From positions 4,357,563-4,421,562 of the forward strand of contig JAJEKV010000014.1 in assembly GCA_021234155.1 (NCBI GenBank): a stretch of DNA of 64,000 nucleotides. Reading direction: 5' to 3'. Below are positions 49,001 through 58,121 of this stretch, in pieces. The notes under the pieces are model-generated. The model saw only the letters and a program-made list of their open reading frames with translations, searched no databases and was not told the DNA's origin. A program made the position numbers and the translations under genes. Each line of letters starts with the position of its first letter. Within the stretch, counting starts at the first letter, position 1. Source of the DNA: Isoetes taiwanensis. Taxonomy: Eukaryota > Streptophyta > Lycopodiopsida > Isoetales > Isoetaceae.

Positions 49001-50036
49001 CATTTCAGCATCATGTCAAATTCAAAATTCGCAACGGGAAAGCTTGTCTTCAAGGTAAATACTTTGTAACCTCCAAGTCCTGGCTGCCTGAACCAGGGTT
49101 GGAGTACCTTAAGTTTATCCCAGACGTTACAGAAATGAAAAGAGCTTTGCAGCAGCCCCTAAAAAGTTCCATTGACTACACCAAAAAGAATCCAGCCAAG
49201 GATCCCTTTGTCTCGCTGGCCAACATGGAGAAAAACATACGGTTGGGATTTAAGTACTTCAGTGACGTAGACAAACGCTGGTGGGAAGACTGGTTTGAGG
49301 TCATGACAGATTTAACAAAGATCTTGAAGAGCACTGTCTTAGAGGTTCCCTTTAGATGGCCTTGTAGTTGGCCGTCACAACCTGTTCAAATTCCACAGGA
49401 AAGTGCAGTCGGGACTGCACTCCCCAGCCTGGTGAATAACAAAGAACCTGACCGTCAAATGTATTTAGGGGCGAGAAAAGCAGTAAAAAAGAAAGTCGGT
49501 CAAACTCCAGAAAAGCTTGCAGACTTACAAAAGGACATGTTAATAGCAGTCCCTTCAACAGATGACGATGAGGAGCGTCCTTTCTGGATTGCAAGGGTCA
49601 AAGATATTACCTACAAAGATAACCTTCCTTCCGGTTGTAAAGGTTCACCGGTATGCCACTAAGGCTCTGAGATCCATATACTGGTAGATATGATCCTCAA
49701 GTCGTTCCTGTCAAGAAGGGAAGGAAAACAATGAATAAGAATCACGTGGATGATGTCAACTTGAATGAAACAGCTGTCCTTGCCTACGACTTTACTTTGA
49801 GGGTTGATAATAAACTTCGCAGCACAACAGTTACATTGTTGAAGGAACAAATCGAGGACAGCTCGGACGACACTGAAGAAACTGAGGAGCCTACTTCGTC
49901 CAGTTCTTCAGGCGAACCAACAGAGGGTCCTAGTAGTGGAGATGAAGAAGGAATCGATGAGTATGACGACGTTCCTGATGAAGCCACTCTCGCCGATTGG
50001 CAGCGCGCTAACCCTGGCAAGAAGCTGCTATTGTAA
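46037..50036 (+). pseudogene. DUF7869/DDE-like transposase gene of the 41057 element
   Basis: A candidate first exon (46037-46107, MGLLSGLSVDLLVSNRAEVF, gtaagt donor) precedes a LINE insertion. From 47090 pieces read KELEQTLEDISRYARQI, and LTCCQKKCLQSFTFSAI with VCQLAFKSIHALGSRRM (47470-47670). The core follows: VVIDGMDQKKTNLSHF (48431-48478), FMCKLDNTTGETKTVYSLL (near 48662) and FLLVGHTHDQIDQMFSRFS (48769-48826), which look like the acidic/His blocks of a DDE enzyme. The 48550-49662 frame is open for 370 residues, with KRWWEDWFEVM and a PFWIARVKDI barrel-like end. An acidic tail ends at 50036. Frameshifts near 47840, 48395, 48570 and 49660 disable it. DUF7869 assignment is from memory of motifs. 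Confidence 0.65.
46150..47089 (+). mobile_element. RTE-like LINE copy 3, nested in the 41057 transposon
   Basis: The last third matches copy 1 (KCRLIASIRRSAHHLRE, 46545-46600; IEDESHTF, near 46665; hairpin core at 46945-46996; gggtcccatagaccgattgg at 47020). The tail is CTTC repeats (47060-47087). Upstream, Pro/Ser-rich frames at 46165-46440 may be the element's 5' region joined by internal deletion; that part is not verified. It lies in the spacer or first intron of the transposase-like gene and is younger than the host transposon. Confidence 0.65.
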
Positions 50037-50790
50037 AGGTGTAAATTTGTAGTTACATTCCTGCTATGCACGCAGAGGCTTTAATATTTTTGTACGTAAG
50101 TTGTTTGAAAAGCAAGCAAGACTTTTGATATTTGTTGTGATACACTCTTGCTTTGCGTGCAAAGCTTGTGTAAACTTTGTAATGATGTTGAATATTAAAC
50201 AAAAAGACCTTTTGGAGTACTTTTTTTATTTTCATTTGCTGAAATAATTTTTTTGTCTTGGACTGTCTATGCGCGCATAGACATTTTATCTTAAAGTTTG
50301 TTCCAGGCTTGGTGAATGAACTCAGACAGTGCCTTCTTTGCAAGCTTTTTAGATCTTAAGTGAAAGAGATTCAAGCTCGTACAGCGTTTCGAGTGATTTG
50401 TATTATTTTTTGGTATACCAAAAAATTTCTAACTGGGACTGTCTATGTGCGCATAGCACCTTGTCTCCCAGGTTTTTCTAGGACTACTAACGGAACCTGT
50501 ATTTTTCCTTTTTTGCTAGCTTTTAAAAGTTGTACTAGCTAAGATTCCAACTATTTTTTTTTTGTTGATTTCTTGTCCGTGCTAACTTCCCCAAGTTTTT
50601 TTTTTTGTTTTTAGGACACCCAAAAATGGTGCACGGAAAGTAAAAAGAACAGCATTTTTTAATAATTAGACGCCAAAAAGAGCACCTGTTAACTAAATTT
50701 GTAGTCTATTTTTTTGAGTGACCCCCCAAAAGTGGTCGAATTTAAGGGAATCTTAGGGAATCTACAAAAGATGCTTTTTATTAGTGCAAT
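50037..50790. other. Right noncoding part of the 41057 transposon
   Basis: This is the 3' flank of the transposase-like gene. It carries palindromes at 50057, 50150 (GCTTTGCGTGCAAAGC), 50265-50282 and 50441, and T-runs. No gene is seen. Confidence 0.6.
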
Positions 50791-50826
50791 TGCAGGTCAT
50801 TAGTGCATTTGATCCGTCACCTTGTT
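50791..50826 (-). repeat. Right terminal inverted repeat
   Basis: Reverse complement AACAAGGTGACGGATCAA then ATGCACTAATGACCTG. It differs from the left TIR at two of 36 positions. Confidence 0.9.
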
Positions 50827-50961
50827 AAGAACTCATGCTATTGACATTGTGTTTTACTCACTATCACTATTTTTGTAATAGTAGTATTGTTGACATGTTC
50901 ACAAAGAAAGATATCGACATTGGGAATGATGACATAATGCAATGGACAACAACAGATGAAT

Positions 50962-51451
50962 CTCATTTCATCTGACCTGTAAATAACCAACCGTTCATAC
51001 CTTATTAATGCAGGAAAACTACCAACTTGTGTGCAAAAAGGTTATAAGGATTAGGCATTTGCAAGTATGTCATTACATGGCACTTTTGGGAACCTCATAA
51101 AGTCAGTTGGTCTTGGAGGTGTTTGACATCTACATAATGAGGGGCTATCCACTAGGTTATGTCTTGGTAAACAATGCAATTACTTGCTAAAATTGAGGCT
51201 CATACTTTTACCCCAAAGGAATCTAAATGATTGATTTCAATCTACATAAAATAATGGTTTGAACAGCATTGCATTTGTAGATCTCTTTCTGGCTTACATA
51301 TTTTTAGCCATGGTGGCAACAAGGGCCATAGCACCATTGCGAGAAAATTGCTTAGCTCATGTTACAGATGTAACTTGACATTAATTATTCTCTGTCTTCA
51401 AAATGATAAACAAAGTGTTCCAATACTAGTCTCTACTTTTCCTACCATGTC
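50962..51451. other. Spacer between two TIR transposons
   Basis: It begins where the 407-bp repeat stops and ends at target duplication TGTC (51448-51451). No gene or further repeat is seen. Confidence 0.55.
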
Positions 51452-51485
51452 GGGTAAAAGAAAGCTAGGGTGTCTAAAAAAAATG

Positions 51486-51510
51486 CCCTTACATTATGTA
51501 TAATGTAGGG
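51486..51510. repeat. Subterminal palindrome, left end of copy B
   Basis: ccttacattat and ataatgtaggg form an almost perfect inverted repeat 34 bp from the end. Confidence 0.8.
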
Positions 51511-51685
51511 CATGTAGGCACCCGTTTTTGTTATTTTTTTGAATTTTAGTTAGTTGGGATATGTAATGATTAGGAGTAGCCACGTCAGCAATTCAAAATT
51601 ATGAGTGGCAGTGGCAACCAGAACGGACCTTCATTGCAATTTTTCGGAGGGAGATTGCGAAGTGTTTCCTGTTTAGGAAAAAAAT

Positions 51686-54600
51686 TTGCCGCCGTTCCAA
51701 TTTTACGTGTTTTCGAAAGTGATCAACGGTAATTCGACCAACTATTCTTCTTCCTCGAAATCCTTGCCAAAAATCCAAGCAATGGACGCCTTTGCCTCCC
51801 TAAGTCACCCGAGATTAAACAAAAATTTGAAAATAGCCGATTCTAGCAAGAAAGCCGAAAAAAACAAGAGGAAGGTTCAAACTTCTGAGGAACCAGGGCC
51901 AAAAAGAAGACTTATTTGTGAAGAACCCATTGTTGTGGAAGCAAAGCATGTAAGATGTGTAAATGCATGAAATTTTCCAGGTTTACAACGATAATGGACG
52001 CCGAGCAAAGGGGGGCCCAAAGACATACGGGGTTCAAAGAATCTAGCGTGAAGCCAGAGTGGGCCGAGAACTTCTACAAACATTATGAAATTGTTTTTGG
52101 TAAGCGGGAGGTCACAAATCGCCATGTACCTGAGTACTTTGCTCGTGCATTTGCCCTTCAATTGACAGGTAAAAAAAGTAGATTGGGATACTTTTAAAGT
52201 TTTGGCCAAAGATTTGGCAAAGGGAGGAGCAAAAGAATCTGCTATTACGTAAGAAATTGCGACCTCTAAATCCACATCCAAGGTTCCTAAATTTCAGCAA
52301 GGATTTTACCCTAAGGAAGAGCTTGAATTTGCGTAAACTACATTGCGGCAGTGTCATGGAGAGTTAATTAGCGGCACATCCAAGGTTGAAGAACCGAAAA
52401 TCCAAAGCGGATTGCAATTACGTGACAATATAAATAAGATTTCGGGAAGAAAGGATGCACATGAAGAGGACCTAGCAATGATACAAAGAAGACATCAATA
52501 GTGTTCTCGGCGGCCTTCAAGAGAATAAGAGAGACATCAAGACTGCGGCAAAAGCAGGAGGTAGACCTTTTGATGAGAGATAGAAACAGGGAAGGAAGAA
52601 ATGCTTTGAGAATTCAGGAGCCATTGGAGAAAGCCATTCGGGAGAAGGAGTTATGTGAAAAGAGGATTGCGAACTTGAGGAGGCCCACAAAGTTCGGTTT
52701 GAGTCTTCTTGCAGACGGCTTGATGATATGCATAAGTACATGATGCATTCTGCAAATTCTCCTTCAGCCCAAAACAAGCTTAGTGATCTCTCCAAATGAA
52801 GAAAAATTCATATCCCCGTGCATGGATGTGTGTTTTGCGCGAATGGCTTTGCTAATAATGAACCTATCCTAGTTGCTCCATGCGAGCATTCATTTCATAT
52901 CTTCGTTTCTCATATTCTATTTACTCACTGGACTATCACGCCCAAGAGCATGCAAATGGGACGATAACATTTCAAAGACCTTGGGTGTGTACACCTGGAG
53001 GTAAGCGATTTTCATGATTTATGTTCAATTTGCTGCACCCGTGATTACCGCAATGTAGAATCCATTTACATGTAGAATCCATTTACATGTAGATTGTCGC
53101 ACTTAAGGTTTTGCTACAAAGATGTAGGAGTGTCTTGGTTATTTTATACTTATAGTTCCTTGGCTTGCATGTCATACATATATGTGTTTCTTACATACAT
53201 GTTGTACATTCACAGTTGTAGGGTCCTAAATGTAGAACTTAAATACATAAAATTAGGAGTTGTGTCTTGAGTTTTTGTGTGAGAACATTTAGAGGTATTT
53301 TATGTACTGTGTGATGTGTACATGTGCATACATTGGAGCACATTCATGTACATTACATGTACATTCCATCTGGATAAATAGCTGTTTACATATGTATGTA
53401 CTCAAAGTACTTCAATGTAGATCAGTTCTAGTAATATGTACAGCTATTGATATGTGCAGTAATGCTTAGAGACCCATTAGTTTGAGACCGATATCCGACT
53501 GTTATGTGATTTATTTTCGAGCTTCAAAGTGCCAAAAACTACATGAGCGAAATTACACCACGCATCAAAAAAAAGCTTGTTTTCAAATTCGATTTGCATT
53601 GTGTCGAGGGAAGCAATTTCTTATTCTTGGTTCGGTTTCCACGGTTTTGGAGGTTCCAAAGAAAATTGAGGTGCAAGATGTAGCCGAGGGAAAGAAATCA
53701 GTGATTGAAGGAAAAAGCAAAATCACTATTCCTGCGGTGATACAGGTTGAGGAGGCTGGCACTTCAGGTCTGCATGGTGACATTCCAGATTATGAGCAGG
53801 AACTCGAGAGATTGAGGGAGCAGGCTAAGGCCACATCTTCAAAAGTAAAGGCAGCAGCAGAAGATGTGACTCCAAAGAAGAACTCCACGCCTAAAAAGCC
53901 ACAGAAGAAGATAATTGAAGCAAGAAACAAAACAAAGAGAAAGCATTTTATTTTAGTGTACAAAGCAGCTGAGAAATCCATGACATCCTATGTTTACAGG
54001 TCCTAATGAAGAGGAATATTCCGAGCATCAAGATGTAGAGCCCTATACTTTTAAGTTTGTGTCAAAACTTGCTTCTGACATAGCAAAGGACGCTGAAATT
54101 CCTGACAATGAGAAATCGAGAAGGGTTTCGACGAGGATTCCGGACCTAATAAGAATGAAAGTGAGGAAACCAAAAAGTAGGGAAGGAAATGGATCGACCG
54201 ACTCAAAACAAAAGATGTCGTGAGAAAGCGAAGAATGATCTCTACAGTAACTTGATCTACATTTCTTACATTTTTTCTACATCTAGTATCCAAGTTAAAA
54301 ACTTTAAAATAATATGGATAGTAGTAGACGAATGTAGATGATTTGTGTAAATGTAGTGGTCATTGAACCCAATTTGCGCAGTTCAATACAGCCATACGAT
54401 GCCTTGTTCGAACCCGAATGATGAAGCTCAAGAAGGCAAGGATTTTCCCGGATCTTTGCCCGAAATGGAGTGTTATTTATTTGAACAAGATGTCTTTGGA
54501 CATGGATGTTGGGAAATTTTCCAACCGGCATGTGGATATGTATGCCGTCTTGGACTTTGAACTTGTTCATTTGTATGTGTAAGTCAAGTTAGTAATTGTA

Positions 54601-55800
54601 TCCTTTTCAACTTGTTATAGGTACCGCACTCTGTGTTCCGGATGATAAGAAGGTAAACTGTATGTTCCCACCCGGACTGATGATAAGAAGGCAATTAAAA
54701 AAGATAAATCGACGGCGACCTCCGATCGTGGAAGTTCTTTTACCAGATGGATCATGATTCCAATGCTATGTAGGAGTTACTTGAACATCACACTTTGGCC
54801 ATCTTCAACATGGCACTTACTAAGAGTAAGAACATGGAATTTTTCATCAAGGACATTGCGTTGACATGGGCCAAGGCAAGGGAAAAACGTTTAAAAAGAT
54901 GATAAATCTATGGCATATCTTATCTAGGATAGTTTTTCATGTTCCGGATGCCCTTATGTTTTATCGGAAGAGATATTGTAAAGGTAGCTCTTTACCCTTT
55001 CCAGTAAGATAAATTTTCCATGTAAGGTAAACCGAAGTTGCGATGGATCATGATTCCAATGCTATGTAGAGTTAATTGAAGGCATCTATCTACCGAACAT
55101 CACACTTTGGCCATCTTCAACATGGCACTTACTAAGAGATAAGAACACCATCAACATTCATGATCTTCAATTATGATCTCCTTCTACATAAATGCTTTAC
55201 ATTGACGCTGACATGCTTGCACTTAAGAGGTATTTTTCTATTTCACATTTGTTCTCCTTTTATTAATATTTTGGGAAAGTATGAAAGGAAATTGGATAAT
55301 CCATGTTTTGCGAAAAACTTTTGAAGCTTTCATTCATTTGCAAAGAAAATACAAAATAGATCCATGGGTCTCCATGCATTTTGCAGCTCCATATCCTCAC
55401 TATGGCACGCGGTTGTGTTTTAAGGGTATCGACAATTGTGTCCCATCTTTTTGAAAACATAAGCATGGACAAAATCCATTCACCTTTCATTCATTTGAAG
55501 ATTCATAAGTGTCCACAAGCATGGACAAAAATCCTTCACGAAAATTCATAAGTGGGGATTCATGTGGCCTCTATGTTGCAAAATTATATGCGTTTGTAGA
55601 CACAAATCGTGTGTGGTAAAACTACCAATGTGAGTGTCTCACTTCTTTTGTCTTGCAAACAAATGGTTTTTAATACTTATTATGTAAGTATTGTTGTCAC
55701 ATTTGCGTGATTACCCATGGAAAATGAACCTGTTCTTGACAAAGTATGCATCCGATCGTCGTGATGTTCTCACCCGAGCACTACTACTTGTGAGTTAGAC
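51686..55800 (+). pseudogene. Coiled-coil/RING/Ulp1-like gene of copy B
   Basis: Fragments follow the order of the 30780 gene. A Lys-rich N-terminus (from 51686, or the ATG at 51782) comes before a likely intron (gtaagatg at about 51949). Then come FYKHYEIVFGKREVTNRHVP and YFARAFALQL, broken coiled-coil frames (52250-52740) and a RING-like cluster (GCVFCANGFANNEPIL, PCEHSFH, 52820-52900). After a tacat-rich stretch a basic/acidic region follows (53640-54220). RRDVLTRALLL (near 55755) aligns with RRDHLMEALIV of the other copy's C-terminus. The peptidase core is barely recognisable. The gene is dead. Confidence 0.55.
53040..53480. repeat. TACAT/GTACAT-rich noncoding stretch
   Basis: Many tacat, atgta and tgtacatt words occur, including tccatttacatgtagaa twice near 53060. 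The equivalent intron of the 30534 copy (32040-32540) and the 59470-59920 stretch of this copy are enriched in the same words, echoing the TACATT half-site of the subterminal palindromes. Confidence 0.65.
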
Positions 55801-56006
55801 CACATTCAAATCGCACCAACCTATTAGACCACCGGTACTAATAAATGTTGCTAAGAAACAGACTCTCCCTATTGTCAATGCTAAACACTATTTGATTATA
55901 AAATACACATTTTTTTATTGAATTTGAATACAATCTCTTTTTATTCAACTCCACCATACTTTATTGATAAATTGCATGTTCTTTCATATCAGGTGTACAG
56001 AAAAGG

Positions 56007-56640
56007 TTGATAGTGTTTGATATCAATAATGTTTTGGCAAAACAAATACATAGGACTTTGGTATCAGATGATCAGCTAGTTGGAAATTATGACATAATAG
56101 GCAAGAAAGTGTTGTTTTTAAGGCCCCACCTAGACGAATTCCTGGAATTTGTATTTGAACACTTTGAAGTAGGAATATGGTCATCAATAGCTCCATGGAA
56201 CCTATCAAGAGTAGTGGATAAAATCTTGACAATGACGCAGATAAGGGACTTAAGGTTCACCTTTGATGGAAGCCATCGCTTGGAGTCGCCTTTCCGATTG
56301 CAAACAAGTGAAGATAAACCTTTGTATCTGAAGCCAATTGAGTTTATATAATGAGAAGTATCCGCATGTGAATAACAAAGAACACACTAATAGTAGATCG
56401 ACTCAAAGTACAAGATGCTCTTCAATCCCAACGAAAATTGCATATGCCCACCTTCATGGCGGAAAGTGATGTTGAAGACACGGTCTCTTTTGACACTTCA
56501 AACCATGGCTAGAGGGTTTGTTGATAGCACCGCACCTGCAACAAGATGTGTGAAGCGTAATCCTTTACATAATCCATCCCATGTACTAACACCAACCGCT
56601 TGGAGGCAAATACTTCGAGGGCTACAAGGATGAGAAGGCA
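56007..56640 (+). pseudogene. NIF/FCP1-like phosphatase fragment of copy B
   Basis: An acceptor (tcatatcag, 55993) precedes the reading. MIVFDINNVLAK is HAD motif I with DxNN in place of DxDG. FLRPHLDEFLEFVFEHFEVGIWSS (near 56118-56190) is the motif II region, and LRFTFDGSHRLE, TSEDKPLYLKPIEF lead to a stop at 56350. Motif III (the DDS block) is not found downstream, where later frames are unrelated or heavily shifted. It keeps the better N-terminal half, whereas the 24298 copy keeps the C-terminal half. Confidence 0.7.
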
Positions 56641-56925
56641 TGTCCAAGCTATGGACAAGCTGCAAGAAAGTAACATATTAAAACAGCAGAATAGTATGTA
56701 CTGGCTTCACATCGGCTGTGACCAGATTTTGAATGTAAATTAATGTTAATATAAAACATGAACAACAGACTTGTATATATTGGCATCATATATGATATGA
56801 CCAGGTTGTATATCTTGTGATATGTAATACAAGAGTTTTTGTCTCCATACATGTTCCACTTTCTTCTTTGTTTCATGAATCAAAAGAAAAGCTATTGATA
56901 TCCATTATAACAGAACAAGTTCACA

Positions 56926-57480
56926 GACTAGTTTAACTTCTTCATGCAACAATTGATGAACATTTTGTACTTTCTGATATACATTGTGCTTGGAAACAGA
57001 AGATATTGTGTGATACTGAAATTTAAGTATCAAAATGCACTTCAGATTAAAAAATAAGTAAATAAGAAAAAACTTGCAGCAATCGACTAGTTTTCTCAAC
57101 ATAACACATACTAGTTTAACTTCTTCATGCAACAATTGATAAACATTTTGTACTTTCTGATATACATTGTGCTTGGAAACAGAAGATATTGTGTGATACT
57201 GAAATTTAAGTATCAAAATGCACATCAGATTAAAAAATAAGTAAATAAGAAAAAAACTTGCAAAGAATCGACTAGTTTTCTCAACATAACACGACTAGTT
57301 TAACTTCTTCATGCAACAATTGATAAACATTTTGTACTTTATGATATACATTTTGCTTGGTCACAGAAGATATTCTCAGGATACCCAAATTGAAGTATCA
57401 AAATGCACTTCGTGATTAAAAATAAGTAAATAACAAAAAACTTACAAAGAATCGACTAGTTTTCTCAACATAACGTAAGA
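56926..57480 (+). repeat. Tandem repeat, three units of about 184 bp
   Basis: Units anchored by gtttaacttcttcatgcaac start at 56931, 57114 and 57298. They are highly similar and noncoding, lying between the NIF fragment and the 3' end of the transposase-like gene. Confidence 0.9.
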
Positions 57481-58121
57481 TGATGGCAAATATGAAAGTT
57501 CCTTTGTACGTAACTTAGTCATGTGCACTCAACAATCTCGTAGGCTTGATATAAGCATGTCATGCACCTCTCGTGTGATCATATATGTTGTACGTGTTCC
57601 CCTTCAACTTATGCTTGACTGCCGGCATCGTGAACTTTGCTCCAATTACGATTCAAATTGGTACCAATACTATTTTGTCATCCAAAGAACTTGTACTTGT
57701 GCTTTGTGCCTTGTAGCGGTTGATAGTAATGACCAGCTATAACCCCGTCACCAGCCAAAGATTCTATTTCCATAGTCGTCAATCACATCTTCCCGAAGAA
57801 TATGCATCTCCTTCACGATAGGAGGACGGCGTATGGAACATTTTCATGATTCCCAGGGCAGCAAAAGATGCAAATATGTCTCCAATTTGGAGTACATCGG
57901 ATAGTTCTTGCTCATCACCGCATAAAACCAACTAGCTCTTCTTGTTCGTCGACCGACTGGGCGAACTAGGCTCCAGTTTGTGCGCCTTCCATGCACCACA
58001 ATGCTCGAGATTCTCACATTCTCCCCATCTGAAATTCAAGCAACCATTGCAAAACATGACAGGGGATCTATACATGACAAGTGTTGGGTCACCGGATTAA
58101 TAGCGCATACACAATGTATAG
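57481..58121. other. Unassigned interior of copy B
   Basis: Short frames on both strands lack recognisable motifs. It may hold decayed 3' parts of the minus-strand gene. Confidence 0.4.

Larger units (their letters stand above)
41396..50456. repeat. Dispersed palindrome array, GTCTATGCGCGCATAGAC
   Basis: About 25-30 perfect or near-perfect copies are confined to the transposon. Perfect examples lie at 41396-41417, 41518-41543, 45405-45430 and 50265-50282, with TGCATGC and TGCGTGC core variants (45311-45338, 45284-45301) and 42914-42931, 42941-42966, 42976-42993, 43567, 44691, 45224, 45815, 48124-48260 and 50441. All those seen fall in introns, between the two genes or in 3' flanks; none lies in a domain-coding exon. 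The array could be protein-binding sites or methylation targets. Confidence 0.85.
41057..50826. mobile_element. TIR transposon carrying ParB-like/DNA methylase and DDE-like genes (9.8 kb)
   Basis: Both termini begin AACAAGGTGACGGATCAA and match at 34 of the first 36 positions. AAGA (41053-41056) and AAGA (50827-50830) flank it; AAGAA is the alternative. Joining the flanks gives ccaaaagaactcatgctatt, matching the uninterrupted tandem unit at 40650. Contents: a minus-strand ParB-like plus methyltransferase gene, a plus-strand DUF7869/DDE-like gene transcribed divergently, many copies of an 18-bp palindrome and a nested LINE. The transposase-like gene is decayed, so this copy is probably immobile. 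Confidence 0.9.

Noticed and set aside
41396-50456. CRISPR-like array
   Set aside because: The palindromes are irregularly spaced, lie in introns and spacers of a eukaryotic transposon, and have no unique spacers of constant length.
41057-50826. Bacterial or phage contamination because of ParB and methylase genes
   Set aside because: The genes have introns, a plant-type LINE is nested inside, and the unit is inserted in a local tandem repeat with a target duplication.
55787-55797. CACTACTAC as a CACTA transposon terminus
   Set aside because: It lies inside a reading homologous to the Ulp1-like C-terminus of the other copy, and no partner end or duplication is seen.
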